A DNA stretch of 64,000 nucleotides from Austropuccinia psidii. Taxonomy: Eukaryota; Basidiomycota; Pucciniomycetes; Pucciniales; Sphaerophragmiaceae. The notes beneath the pieces were generated by a model. It ran no database searches, was not told the origin of the DNA, and saw only the letters and a program-made list of their open reading frames with translations. Positions 46,131 through 59,198 of the stretch are shown piece after piece. The DNA lies in NCBI GenBank assembly GCA_023105745.1, contig JALGQZ010000006.1:33557686-33621685 (forward strand), read 5' to 3'. Positions within the stretch are counted from its first letter, which is position 1. Each line of letters starts with the position of its first letter. The translations under genes and the position numbers were made by a program.

Positions 46131-46967
46131 TTATCCAAAAATTAACTTCAGAAACCAAAATTTTAAAATTATGAAGGGATTATTAAACAATAAGATTTGT
46201 AGTTCTCATAGAAAAACTAACTTTTAATTTCTTTGGATCACACCTAAATGAAAAATACTATTTATCAATCTTTCATAAAGAAATTAACTCATATGCATGA
46301 AGAACATTATATTTTGGATCAGAAAATTCCTAATTTATAACTTCTTTTATTTATACAACTCACCAAAAATCAGAAGAGTATTAAATTTATAGCATCTATT
46401 TAATTATTTCTTGCTTCAAACTGTTTGTGACATTCAAAAGTATGTTATTCTCCTCCATTCCTTGAGCATATCACTTAATTCACTTTCAGTGATCTTAATA
46501 AGTACTCTTCTCTTCTATAGATTCAATTTTGTTCTCTTAAGAGCTTGGGAATTTCTTTTTTTTCAGTTTCCTGGAAAAAATATAAATAATAAATTCAGTA
46601 TATTTTAAGAACACAAATGGGATTAACATTTATTATCTAATGAATAATTTCTTCCCTTATGTCAGATACACTTGTAAATTATTCTCATTTAAAATCCCTG
46701 AACATTCTGTAAATTAAATGAAGTGAAAGCCTACTTGTGGGAAGTCTAAAACTCTAGAATAAAGCTGAGTAAAATTTGGATTTTTGGCAATGTTTAATGT
46801 TGGATTCTTTTATTATTATAATCAAGTCCTTCTCTTGAGAGAAATTAAAACACTGTATTTTCACCTAATAAGAATAAAAAAGGAATACTCAAGTGATATC
46901 AGGGTAAAAATTAAGTCATATATTAAGAACAAACAAAGTATGCTAAAGCTCTCTTCTGGTAATAATG
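46131..46967. other. No recognisable gene
   Basis: AT-rich spacer. The small frames (46,411-46,608; 46,784-46,972) have no motif. Confidence 0.4.
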
Positions 46968-48340
46968 TGTGACTGGCCAGCAAGTTACACCAAAAATTCC
47001 CTGGTGGTAGAGTAAAATACCACCAAAATATGAAGCTGAGCCAAACTAGCTAAATGGGATTCAAAAAAAAGAGGAAACCCATCCCTTTCCAAATATACAA
47101 GTCCCATAATAATAGGAAAAAGAATAAAAAATTTATTCAGGCTCAAAGCAGTTGCTCAGCATAAGCCTTAATTTTTACCTCTCTTCTAAAATCCATAGAA
47201 AGAGGCAGAAGCCCATGTTATGGGATGTCAAATTGAAGCTCTCTGTCAGGGCTATCAAATGGTACTAGCCAAACTGAGCTGACATCAAAGCTATAGGATT
47301 CATGACCAAACTAAAGCTATTCACCTCCCATCTAACTTCTACAGTTTTAGTGTGAGAGACTCAAAGTGGGGTCATTCTGGAAGGAGCTAAATCATTGATC
47401 TCTGATGGTGCCATTTATTTCCCCATAACTCATCTAGAACCAAAGTGATGGAGAAAATAAGCTTCATACAGGATTTGAGCAAAACCCATATTTGGATAAT
47501 GGGAATTGTACATGGTATAAATTTTCCATATTGAATTCTACCCATACCAAATGGGGTACCAGTTTGTATGCTCCATTCAGGGCTACACAATGAACCAAAT
47601 TTGAGCTCAATCTCTTGAAAACTGACAAAGGTATGGCAATTTCAAAGTTAAAATCCACATTTGGGCCAATACACCTTTACTGTGGGATATGTTTCCATAT
47701 CTTTAAATAGAAGGTGTCAATTATATGAGGGAGCTTTTTTATCCTTCAATACCTGATATTTTTTTCAATACTGGGGTTCCATACTGGTTCTGTATAGGAT
47801 TCAATGTGTCATACATGTCAGAAGAGAGCTTGGTGGTCCCCAGATAAAAATATTCACCTTGTATTGGTGAAAACTGCCCAGATGTGGTTTGAAAGCCACA
47901 TCTGAGCCCAATAGAGGCTATAAAGTACTTGTAAAAGCCAGAAGCCAGTCCTTGGAAGTGAAAAATGCTCACTTCTCCTACGTGAAATAGTCTAGAGGAC
48001 CTTTTCACCTATTTTCAGGATAAAAGGGACCTTTATCTGACCAAAAAAGGAATCCCCATCCTGATCTTAAATTAATATGTATTCAAACCGTTAAAAGCAG
48101 TTATATTGCTGGAAATAATCAAGCTATACTTTAATTATTGGTATTTTACTGCTTATTATAGTTAATCAACTGATAATCAGTGTGTCCTGGGCTTTCAGCA
48201 GTGCTCAACACCACTGTCACTCATAGTAAATCCCTTAACACCATTATTAAAAAGTATTTTTATTATTAAATTAAGCTTCACAGTCATGGTTAAAGTTGTA
48301 AATAGTCTTTTTATAACTTTATGATAGACTCAGCCTGACA
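46968..48340 (+). repeat. Family A LTR, isolated
   Basis: Clear LTR homology from about 47,017 (ATACCACCAAAA..) to GACTCAGCCTGACA at 48,340. The first ~50 bases are worn but probably begin at TGTGTGACTGG (46,968). Hairpin at 47,879-47,904. What follows does not look like the family A leader and the primer binding site is not clear, so this may be a solo LTR. Confidence 0.85.
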
Positions 48341-48502
48341 AAAAAACTGGGCCTTGCTACAGATCTTTTCAATATTATGCTAGAGTATTTAACTAGAGAA
48401 GGGATGGATTGATCCTCAATACTGTTGTATTAATAAGACACATGAGGGTAATTTCTGTTTATACTTTTTGGGGCCTCCATAGTGCAATCCTGTGAGGTAT
48501 TT
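48341..48502 (+). other. Sequence before a second-family LTR
   Basis: No gene. The last bases (CTGTGAGGTAT) resemble the stretch in front of the two other second-family LTRs (CCTGTGAGGTAT and CCTTGAGGTAT), so this is probably the 3' end of a lost element. Confidence 0.4.
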
Positions 48503-49196
48503 TCTTACATACCCATAAGGCAACAAATAATATTTTATCCATTTGATTTAGTCAATAATTGACTTTTATAATGGTTTCAAAACAAGAAATAATGAAGAAT
48601 TACTATAGCTTTATTTTGGGTAGCAAAGCTATCATTATCATGTCATTTTAGGATTCTACACAAAAAATTAGCTAAGTTAAACCCATAGGTTGTACCCAAA
48701 TTTGGTAATTGTGGCTTTTACTGGAACACATATAAATATTATCTTACAACTAAAGTTCTGTGTTCATTTGATTGATTGGGGAGGAATCTTTCATACAGGC
48801 TTAAGCTCTACATCAAATCAATTCAGATTGATTCAAAGGCATGGTATGGCTTGAAATAAATAAATTAGCAGAATCCACACAAATCTGGGGAGAAAGCAAA
48901 AAATGGAGAAAGGTGCCAAGGTACCCAACTTCATGGATCTGAAAGAGTCCAATTAAGGTTTTCCTTATTTACTTAGGGATTCTCAACATTATCCAAACTT
49001 TAATATTAGACATTGATTTAATGTTAAATTTTGAAGATGTTTATCCTCTATTTGGACACGAATTAAAAGCTACCTAACAGTGAATCCCTTCATACAGGCT
49101 TGTAATTAGTTTTTAAAGACTTTTGAATGTTATTGAGCTCCAAATAATCCCAAAAATATGGTTGAAAAAATTATCAAAAGTCAAATTTTGGTGCAT
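48503..49196 (+). repeat. Second-family LTR, interrupted by a family A LTR
   Basis: Starts around TTACATACCCATAAGG. It shares long blocks with the complement of 51,345-51,554 (e.g. TTGATTTAATCAATAA-like, AAACAGGAAATAAT-like) and with the complement of 53,470-54,043 (GATTCT.CACAAAAA, GGTACCCAAC). It is cut at 49,197, where a family A element begins. Confidence 0.7.
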
Positions 49197-50591
49197 TGTC
49201 CGCCTGTGACTTGAAGCCATATCACAAGAATGATGGCCAAAATATCATGAAACAATTTCAAAGTAAAATAACACCAAAAAATTGAGATTATGCAAATAAT
49301 CTCAAAAGGTATCAAAAGAAATAGGAAAGCTACTTGTTTCCAAATATACAACTCCCATAACCATAGGGCATAGAATGAAAAAGTTATTCCAGATCAAAAT
49401 AAGAGCTGAGCATAAACCTTAAGCTTCACCTCTCATCTAATTTCCAGAGATAGTAGCTGAAACCAATTAACTGGTTGTTCAAATTGATGCTCCCAAATAG
49501 GGCTATCCAATTGTATAGGCCAATTTGAGCTAGAATTAAAACTACAGAAGTTATGGCAAAAAATAACCCAAATAAGGGTGAACAAAATCTTCACCTCTCA
49601 TCTAACCTCTAAAGGCTTAGTGGGAGATACCCAAAGTGGGGTCATTCTTAAAAAAACTAAAATTAGAGCTACCTGATGGTGCCATCCATTTCCCCATAGC
49701 TCATACAGAACAAAAGTTATGTATAAAACAAACTCCATATCATAATAATGGAAATTAAAAATGGCACCCCTTTGCAATATTTAATGTCATCCATACCAAA
49801 TGAGGTATCATTTTTTAGAATCCATCCAGGGCTACAAAATTAATAAGCTTTGAGCTCATTTCCTTAAAAAATTACAAAGCCATAGCAGCTTTAAGGCTAA
49901 AGTCCCACAGTTGGGCCAATACACCTTTACAATGTGATTTTTTCCTATATCCCTGAATATGAGGTGTCAATCCTTGAAAAGAGCTTGTTTATACTTCAAT
50001 AACTCATATTTTGATCAATATGGGGTCCCCATACAGGTTGTTAAAGCATTCTATGCGTAATACATCTCAGATGAGGGCTGTGTGACCCCAGATAAAAATA
50101 TACACCCTGTATTAGTAAAAACGGCCCATATGTGGTTACAAAACCACATCTGAGCCCAATACAGGCTTGAAAGACATGGTAAGAGCCACAGGACAGTCCT
50201 TGGGAGTGAAAAATATCCACTATTCCTACATGAACAGATCTAGATGACCTTTCCACCCAGTTTCAGGATAAAAAGGGACCTTTCTCTTCCCAAAAGAGAA
50301 ATACCCATCCTTCTCTTGAGTTCCTATTTGGTAAACCCTTTTACCAAAAGCTATACTCTTGTAAAATGATCAGGTATAACCATAATCTTATTTATTGTAG
50401 TCTATTATTATAAGAAATTGATTGATAAAGCTCCATCCAGCGCTTTCAAAAGCACTTCCCACCACTATTCCCCAATATTAAAGCCCTTAATATCATTATT
50501 GAACTATTTTTTACTGTTACTATCTGTTTCATAGTCAGTGTTAAAGCTTTGGATACCTTTATTATCACTATATCATAGACTCAGCTTGACA
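49197..50591 (+). repeat. 5' LTR of another family A copy
   Basis: 1,395 bp from TGTCCGCCTGTGACTTG to GACTCAGCTTGACA. It is followed after three bases by TGGGGGCCTG (50,595-50,604), the family primer binding site. Hairpin arms at 50,128-50,152 (ATATGTGGTT..AACCACATCTG). The flanking sequence on its left is a second-family LTR. Confidence 0.9.
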
Positions 50592-51290
50592 TTTTGGGGG
50601 CCTGACCATGTTTTAAACCTCATTTTTGAACTTTTTGTTGTAAAAAGTGAGTAATTTCTCTTACTCTTATATTTAAATTACATTATTATTACGATTAGAA
50701 TAAAAATAGTCTTAAGATAAAATAATTATATATAATATATCATATATTATTATGTTTTTCAGTGGTATACAATCATATAAAAGTGTTTTTCTTTCATTTT
50801 TTGACCTGTTTAGTTAGAATTTAACTACCACAGTCTTATTTGGGTGTTTTTTCATATAAAATTAACCCCCTGTATTCTTGTTGATTTTAGAGAATAGTTC
50901 TGTAGTGTCAATAACAGCTTCAGAGGCATTGTCAGACACATTGCTAATTTCAATTTTCCATAAAAGAACCACTTTTAAGATTATTCTGGTCAGCACTAGA
51001 GAATCTGTGAGATATTTGGGATACAACAGTAAACCATACATCCAAAAGCCAGTATTTTTGATGTGTAATTTCCCATTTCAATTACATATCATAATACAGG
51101 GCTATAATACACATACATATCGTACCAGAGGCCATTCTCAGACGTGCAAAAAGCATATTAAGAAGGCATAACTGAGATAAGTCCTCATTATATGTTTCAG
51201 TGGAAGAAAACCCCATGCTTCTAGAAACCAAGTCACAGGAAAATACACCAGTGGCACCCTCAGACACAGACATGCAGAAGAAATTTTACT
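50592..51290 (+). other. Leader and gag start of the same family A copy, truncated
   Basis: Primer binding site, AT-rich leader, and a block at 51,090-51,285 that matches 19,420-19,600 of element A, including ATCAGTGGAAGAAAA-like and CACCAGTG.CACCCTCAGA-like words. Homology then ends, so this copy keeps only about 700 bases of interior. Confidence 0.8.
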
Positions 51291-51344
51291 GAATTTTCTC
51301 AAGTTTGATAAAGAATTCTTCATCTTTTATAACTCTTAGGCAGA

Positions 51345-51554
51345 GCAATGTAGGGTATATTGGCCTATGAGGTTAGCCTAGGTCATTTTTGGGAGTAGAT
51401 TCCAAATATTACATAAGATTTTTAACTTTGCTTATTAAAATCAAATCTATAATCCTACTTTATTATTTCCTGTTTTGGAACCAATTTAGAAGTCATTTAT
51501 TGATTAAATCAATTGTTAAAAGCATAATTTGTGGGCTTATGGCTATGTAATACA
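51345..51554 (-). repeat. Second-family LTR fragment, inverted
   Basis: The complement matches the first ~210 bases of the LTR at 48,503. It is preceded in element sense by a purine-rich stretch (GGGAAGGTGAGCCTGTGAGG), like a polypurine tract. Confidence 0.65.
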
Positions 51555-52312
51555 TACCTCACAGGCTCACCTTCCCTACCACAAAGAAAATTTATTATTA
51601 TTCTGCATTTAATGGCTCAACCACAATTATATGAGGGGGATAAAAAACATTTTTTAAGCTATCTAATCACTTCTATTAAGTATTTAAAGCACACAATTCA
51701 AACATTATTGAGTAATTTGTCTCCTCTTGTAAGATGTGACTATGAAACTGATGATAATATTACTATTAATCAACAGTACTATGTCTGTTCTTATGAAATA
51801 TAATAACAAAATATTATTATAACCACAATTAAATAATTAAAGAATTATTTATTTCATGTGTTAAGCACTACTAGTGATTTTAACAGTGAGCAAGTAATTG
51901 TCTACAAGAATCAATTACAAGAAGAATTTGATAATAAAAACTTCTTTTATTAAAATAATAAAATTATTTTAATATATAATTATCTTTTACAAGAATAGTT
52001 ATAAAGCTAATCCTTGAAGAAAACTATTACTAGAGAAAAACTTTAAGAATTAAAGATAAATGACTCACTAATACTCCAAAGAACTTATTGATAGATAAAA
52101 GTAGAGAAATTTGACGTAGAATTGTGGATTTGAGAGATCAAAATGATTTATAGCAGGATTGCAACAATATATAGTTAAATTCTATGATTTCACGTCTTTC
52201 TGATTGATTCTGAAAGATTTAAAACACTTAAGAATAGTTTTAACTAATACTTACTTGTTGGTAACAATGATATAAAATGATAAAAAGATGATGATGTGGA
52301 AAAAACAGCAAG
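51555..52312. other. No recognisable gene
   Basis: AT-rich. The 90-codon frame at 51,531-51,803 has no recognisable motif and partly overlaps the LTR fragment. Confidence 0.4.
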
Positions 52313-53166
52313 AGGAGGCCTCTTTTAAGTCAACAACAGCTCACAGAGGTGTGCCATGGATCAAACTGAAAAACCAGTGAGTGAGAAAGCATTAAACCCT
52401 TTTTGGATTAGTACTTACATCATCTATTGTCACGTAAAATTGTCATAATTGCTTAATTGATGCTCTTACGTGACTACCAACCCCAATATGGTTAAGAATA
52501 AAAGGAGTAACATTTGTAAATCTTCTTTTATTTCAAATTAATCATTGATTTCCCAAAGTTATCAATGTTATTGACAATTTCATCACAGGTTGTATTTACT
52601 GTGAACTTTTGAAGATTCAGTGTTTCACATAGAATAACCAAAAATGGACTGTAAGTAAAACTTTTAATTTTACTAGTAAAACTGTAATTCTTTTTGGTTG
52701 TACCATAGGTCATACAGTTCTTAATTGGTCCTGAAAGCTTCAGAAAGATTCATTAAGAATAGGAGGCCTCTTTTAAGTCAACAACAGCTCACAGAGGCGT
52801 GCCATGGAGCAAACTGAAAAACCAGTGAGTGAGAAAGCATTAAACCCTTTTGGATTAGTACTTTCATCATCTGTTGTCACATAAAATTGTCATAATTGCT
52901 TAATTGATGCTTTTACGTGACTACCAACCCCAATATGGTTAAGAATAAAAGGAGTAACATTTGTAAATATTCTTTTATTCCAAAGTAATCAATGTTATTG
53001 ACAATTTCATCACAGGTTGTATTTACTGTGAAGTTTTGAAGATTCAGTGTTTCACGTAGAATAAGCAAAAATGGACTGTAAGTAAAACTGTAATTCTTTT
53101 TGGTTTTACCATAGATAATACAGTTCTCAATTGGTCCCGAAAGTTTCAGAAAGATTCAATAAGAAT
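52313..53166. repeat. Tandem duplication of about 0.45 kb
   Basis: Unit 1 (52,313-52,760, 448 bp) and unit 2 (52,761-53,166, 406 bp) both start AGGAGGCCTCTTTTAAGTCA and end near AAGATTCA.TAAGAAT. They abut directly. Unit 2 lacks about 40 bases in small deletions and differs by scattered substitutions, including CpG/TpG changes (GGCGTGCC vs GGTGTGCC). No coding sequence. It lies beside the second-family LTR at 53,470 and may be part of that LTR. Confidence 0.9.
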
Positions 53167-53469
53167 TGTATTTTTAATGAATTTTTGAAGTTTTTACCTC
53201 ATTTCTACGTAGAATTGCAAATATCAGTGTTTGACTGGTTGCTATGAGTTAAATCAATGGATACAAGTCCAAAAAGGGTTTTAATTACTCTTTTGGGGTT
53301 TATCCATGGAAAGTCATTAGCAATTGATATGGTTACAGGAGTGTAAGTAGCTCTTTACCTCCTTGGCACATCAAGATAGCAGGTTATTTGCTATTTTCTG
53401 GTGTTTTACAGTAGTAGTAACTTGGTAACCAAGTTCCCAAAGAGGTTTAGTTTACCAATTGGGTCAAGA

Positions 53470-54043
53470 TCAGCCATGGAACCAAGCTTTGGAGCTATTC
53501 ACGCCTCTGGGGCCTCAGATGTTGGGTACCCTGGCTCTCTTTGATGTCTTTTGTCCCCCTTGCTTATTTTTCACGTCAAAATAGAAATTTAAGCTTAAGG
53601 TGAGATATCCACTATGGGTGTACCAAAAGTGCATGTAAGAATACCATAATATTAATTGCTCAAAACATGTATAACACTATTCTTAGTGTATATATAACAT
53701 GGGATTTCTCACTTTCCCATTATTTTGGCGTAAAATCAAGAAAAACAAAAATTTTCACAGATCTTTTATGTGGTATTAATGATGTGGTGTTGAAGTATTT
53801 TCCATATTACCACCTCAAAGAGTTAATTTGAGCTTATTCACTCTATGGAGCTACCCTAGGTGAATTTTTGTGGAGAATCCAAATCTGGCCTTAAATTCAT
53901 GGATTTACTTACTTAATAAAAAGTTATTCATCTTTTCTGAAATCAAAAATGATGAATTTTGAATATATGCATGATTTATGAGTTATGTATAATTCAAAAT
54001 TTCTTTTTTAAGATAATAGTGGCCTATTTGGGTATGTAAGATA
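53470..54043 (-). repeat. 3' LTR of gypsy relic IV (second LTR family)
   Basis: The complement begins near TTACATACCCAAATAGG, just after the chromodomain end of relic IV, and shares several blocks with the LTR at 48,503. The left end is not determined. Confidence 0.6.
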
Positions 54044-54049
54044 TACCTC

Positions 54050-55710
54050 AAGGCTCACACCTCTCATTCCTAAATATTCTGTGAAATATTTGGAAATAGG
54101 TTATTTTAGTTTATGAAAGCCACTCATCTTCATTTTTTAGGTTTATATACCTAAATAAGTATTCTCTTTTCAATATTTTCCTTAATTATCCTTTCCTTTT
54201 TTCAGTACCTTTTTCTCTTCACTTTGATCAAGTGGTGGTACTTCTAAGGGTGCTTTATTCCTTATCACTTAAGGTGTAATTTTTACTCAACTGACAGGGA
54301 ATGTTGGATGTTTATTTTCAGCTATCCTGTCTATTCCACTTGTACTGCATTTTTCCAATGAGGGGCTTTAATGATAAAGTTTTCCTAAAAAATATTAAAT
54401 TACTTTGGGCCTTCAATATTCTCACAGATTTTTTTTAAGCTTTTATGAAGTACCCTAATTTGAATCCTTGGGTGTTATGAGTTTTCTCCAATTTTTTCTT
54501 ATCATATTCAAAGAAATCTTTCATGACTTTTTTTCATGATGCCTTCATTTATCAAAAAGTAACACAAAGCTTGAAGCAGTTTTATAAACATCTACTAGAT
54601 ATTTTTTCAAATTATCAACTGGAAGTTTGTGGTTTGATCCTTTTTCCAGCTTTTCAAAAGGCTTCCCTCTTGAATAATGTATCTCTTTTAGGCTAACTCC
54701 AAAGCTAGTATAAGTGTACATTAATCATGGGTAAAGTAATTCTAATCCTTCAACTCCTTTCCATAAGTAAAAAATCCTTTGATCATGTACTCCACAGTAT
54801 GAATCATTCTTCCTGTCAATCCATCATTTTGTGGATGATAAGCTGTTTGGAAGGATAGTCAATTTCCCAGATATTTATGAAGATTTTTCCATAAGGCCAA
54901 ACTAAATTTTGTTTCTCTATCACTAATAATCTTCTTAAAGAGAAAAATATGAGATATTACTCTGTTTCAAGGTAAAAGTAAAAGAGAGGTATGCATAACT
55001 GTGTCATCTTTAAGATGGGGTAAAAATATTGGGTTTTTGCTATATCTTTATAAAACAAATACAAATTCATTGTAACTATTCTAACCACCAGGTGGTAGGG
55101 AAGCTACTCAATCCATATGCACCACTTACTGTGGGGTACTTGGCTCTTGGATATGGATCATCAAACCAAATCTTTTACCAGTACCTTTATTGGCCTTTTG
55201 AAACCTTTCACATCTGTCACAGTACTCATTAAAGTCTTTTCTAAAAGATAGACATTAAGCACATGATTTCATTGTTTTTAGTTTTCTGTATTCAGACAGA
55301 TGTGCAGAATATATGCTTTGATGGAACTATAGTAATATGGTGTTCATTAAAATCCTACTTCACAAGAAAATTTCAAATTTTCCTTTAGACCTATGATACA
55401 TAATATCAAAAGATAAATTTTTCCTTCCATTACTGTATGATTATTTCCATTAATCATTCAAAGAACCAGCTAGAGGTGTACCTTTGAAATATCTTTCAAT
55501 TGGATAATTATAAATATGAAAATTATCATCTTCATTTTAGATTTCTTTAGCTTTATAGAAGCATTATTTTCCTGCATCTGTGATGTTAATTTCTTAAATT
55601 ATAATCTGGGAGTCTGCATTTTCAGGAACATAGGCAGGGATGTCAGGTATATTGGTTAATGACCCTTTACTCAAGCCATTGTCATTTTTGTGAATATTTC
55701 CAGATTTATG
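54050..55710 (-). pseudogene. Gypsy relic IV: RNase H end, integrase and chromodomain
   Basis: Read from 55,710 downward. RNase H tail VHKSGNIHKN..GLS, then a linker (IPAYVPENADSQI). Integrase finger with CDRCERFQKANKGTGK (about 55,160-55,230, both Cys kept). Core: VHMDWVASLPPGG (first Asp), IISDRETKF (second Asp, about 54,915) and HPQNDGLTGRM (about 54,810), where the expected Glu of GLAERM is Gly. A GPF-like module with IKALIGK follows at about 54,350. A worn chromodomain (REYL.RYINL..EDEWLS) lies at about 54,070-54,180. Many stops and frameshifts. It belongs to a relative of family A, not the same family. Its upstream half is at 62,925-64,000. Confidence 0.85.
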
Positions 55711-55802
55711 TACAGTGCCCTTCCATTTATATTCAAGCCAAAAATATGGGAATGGAACTGTATTTTTTCTGCATGGTTGTAATATCACACTCACAAGGAA
55801 TT

Positions 55803-58800
55803 TTTGTAATTCAGATGCAAATGTACTTTTTATTTTTTTTGACTACATGTCATCTATAACTAATTAGGAAATATGAAAAAAGTGCAAGAAAAAAACATAA
55901 AAGGTTAAAAAACAACAATAGGGGTTTTCAAAGTCACCAAATCCCACCTTCAAATAACCCAGGATTTGGTTTCCAAAACCCAAGAGTAAAACCCAAAGTT
56001 TCATGTGTAAATTGCATGCTATTTTTACTGAGTCCCCTGTTATTTTCACCAAATACCATCCATTTGTTATTTCAGTTTGAAACCTAGCACACGTGAGTAT
56101 TCACAATTCATGATTAATACCTGTATGACATATTCTTCCACAATCTAGTTTTAAAAATTTGATCAAAAATCTTATGATCACTTGATACCTCTTCAACCAT
56201 ATTGGCATGCCTTGCACCAAAGCAAAACACATAAGTTCAGCTATTAATACCACCTCTGGCCTTCCTCATCTCTCAGGTCATTTAATAAATGAAGATTACT
56301 TACCAATAATCAATTTTCTTTCAATAAAATCAAATTTCAAGTCATTTTTTGGTACTAGTGGCTCAGCTTCAATAGGAAGGCCCCCTTTATGAAAGCAACA
56401 TGAATTTCAGCTTATGGCCAATGAGGTAAACAAAAAATCATTTCATAACCTAAGCCTTAGCTCAAGCATAATTAGAGATTTGTGGCAAAAATATAAAGTA
56501 AATTATATTTCTGCTAAAACATTTTAAAATTTAACTTAGGCTATACTAACCAAAGAAGATGGGAGTAAAGGGACCAAATAAAGGGGTGAAAATCTTGAAA
56601 GTATTTGTCCTTTATATTTCAAAATGGATTCCCTCTTTGGCCAAAAGCACAATATCACTCCCATTTCAAGTTTTTATTATCAATAAAAAGATAGCTTAAA
56701 TAATTATGATGATCTGTTCATGAACAAGGTAAGAAATCATTTATTTTTTGTTGACCTGATGTGATGAATGCTCAACTGAATTTGAAAGGGTAATAATCAT
56801 TTGGAGTCACCTCTTAATCTTGATCCTTTGCTTGATAATGATGATCAGCTTGATCAGGAAGAAATCCTTAATGATTAATCATTCAGTATGCTTAAACCTT
56901 ATATCTTTCTATTCCAATTTTGATTATTTCTTCTTCCACAAGAGAAGTAAACTTTCAACTCAATCAACACAAGATCATAATCAATAATTTCTCCTTAACT
57001 TTAATGAAAATAGTGGATCAAGTAAAACGTCCATGGATATTTTTGCACCTCCATATGCAAATTTTCTTAAATCCCATCAAAAGGGTATGGCTTTAAATTA
57101 TAATTACTCTTTTCAGGACTACTGATAAAATATGGTTGTTAGCCTGAAAAGCAAATGATGATTCTTGTTTGTAGCGGGACAAAGTAAGGTGGCATGAATA
57201 GAAAGTGATAAATATTGAAATTCATTGGCTTGAAGAAGTGAAGTTTAAAAAACAAATTTATTTTGATGAGAAACAACACAACATGAAACATTCATTTCAA
57301 AAAAGAAAAGTGAAATCAGGCATTGGAGCTGAAGGACAAGAAATTCCTGATGGATCTACCTATAGCATAATTGTCATTGAGTAGGCCAATCTCTAAGCTC
57401 AGATTTATTCTGACATTAATCCATAAAAAATAATGTTTGATCATTATTTATTAGGTATAAATGATTAACTTTCGATTTGGTAATTCATAAATACAACATA
57501 TCAATTATTGAATGTTTCAAAGTAATTATAATGGCGTTCATATGTCGAGGTCATGAAATTAATAAGTTTCTTATTATGGTCAGATATTGCCCAGGGCTTA
57601 TCCCACCTTTCATTTGGATAGCAAAAATTAATGCGTTTCATTTGTTTTCATCATAATTTGTAGCTGAAATTTCCTTGTGAAAAGTTCAATCTCAAAGTTG
57701 AATTAAGCTTTTCTTCTGATTATGATAAAGTGTTAACCACTTCTCATGCTGAGGTGTGTTTCTTTTAATTGGTTGTTTTTAAAAAATTGAAATTAATTTT
57801 AGTTTCAGTTTTGGCTCAAATTCTCAATTCCCACTTTTATTTGCAAATTTTTATTCAATTTCTTTTAAAATTAGAGTTTTGCATAATTTTTCCCTCAGAT
57901 TTTGATTTCCAAATTTTATTTTAAAGAATTCATTTTTATTTTTTTGTTTTGATTTCAAATTTGAATCTTCCTCTTATTCCTATTTTTGTTCATAAAGCAT
58001 CCCTCCAATTACTCAAACTTCACTTGAAAAAATGAAATAAACTAGTATTTTCCTCGTTTTAATTCATCACTCTGCTCATTCTTCCTAAAATTCATCTCAT
58101 TCTTCCATTTTTTTAGAAAGTCCAGTCAGCCTGTTTTTTTCATTTTTTTTCTGATAATTCTGTGGTTAGAAAATATGCCAAGTTAGTTTTTTTCATAATT
58201 TCTCTCTTACTTCCTCATAATTCAATCATAGATCAAAACAATCACCACCATAACTACCTACCACCATGTTGTTCTGAACTCTATCATTTACCACCACTTC
58301 ATCTTTACCTTCAACTCCATCACCCACCCCAACTCTCCCAATCATCACTCTGGGAGGTTCTGCACTCCATTTTTCCCCAATCACTGCAAATTGCCTTCGA
58401 TTGATTTGGAGGGCATTCCTAATCAATTTTAGACCCCCAGGGGCCTTTTTTAACGTAAATTTTGCCTCATGAGCCCCAAAATGCTTTGGAACGCCATCTG
58501 AGGCCTTCCAGGGGTGCTATACCCTGGGTAATATAGCCTTTTTTTAAATAAATTTTTGGATCATCAGTTAAGATGATCTATTATTTGATGAATTCTTCTT
58601 GTTTCATCATCAAGGATGAAGATTATGGCTGATTTTGTTTCTCTTTGATACTAATCTTCCCTTGTTTCATTAAGAAAATCCTTTAATACTCATATTTCTC
58701 TTAATCCTTCCCAATTATTAATGTTGATTATATGGCTTATTGCCATTTTTTTAATATCTTTTCATTGTTTATGATTCTCATCAATACCTTCATTTTATCC

Positions 58801-59000
58801 TTTTTAGAACATCATCTATTTTTCTTTTTTTATGTTTCATCTTTCTAACACTGTTTTTATTTTTCATTTTGAAATTTAATATAGCGGTGGATCATTCACA
58901 AAGGTTCTGTTTATGAGTTGTCATTTCAAAACATTAAGATCCCTTAATCTTTAAAGTTCAAAAAGACATCTTCCCCTCTCTGTCTTAAAATCAATCTGAT
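55803..59000. other. Interior of the 7.2-kb insert: no recognisable gene
   Basis: About 3.2 kb of AT-rich sequence. The frames at 55,864-56,052, 56,207-56,392, 58,162-58,404 and 58,226-58,426 show no known motif; the last two overlap on opposite strands. I cannot assign a function. Confidence 0.4.
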
Positions 59001-59006
59001 GATGTC

Positions 59007-59198
59007 ATGGCTAGGACTAAGCCGGATTTAGTACTTCAAAAAAATTATTTGAAAGATAATGAAACTCTCATTACTACTCTTGATTTCATTGTTAGGACTA
59101 ACCAAAATATAGAGAATCATGAAGTTAGTAAAACAGAGCCAAAAAATAAAAAAAAACTCACTCCAAGCCAAAGAGAACATATCCATGATTTCAAATAA
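59007..59198 (+). pseudogene. Short unidentified reading frame inside the 7.2-kb insert
   Basis: 63 codons from ATG: MARTKPDLVLQKNYLKDNE... to ...KLTPSQREHIHDFK. The basic start and TPSQREHI.DF pattern look protein-like, and possibly coding frames follow downstream (around 59,660-59,810, GKLEQYEEFIHSIISNFSELAENQ). It lies on the opposite strand to the Harbinger transposase relic. PIF/Harbinger elements often carry a second gene (a Myb-like DNA-binding protein), so it could be a remnant of one; this is only a positional guess. Confidence 0.3.
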
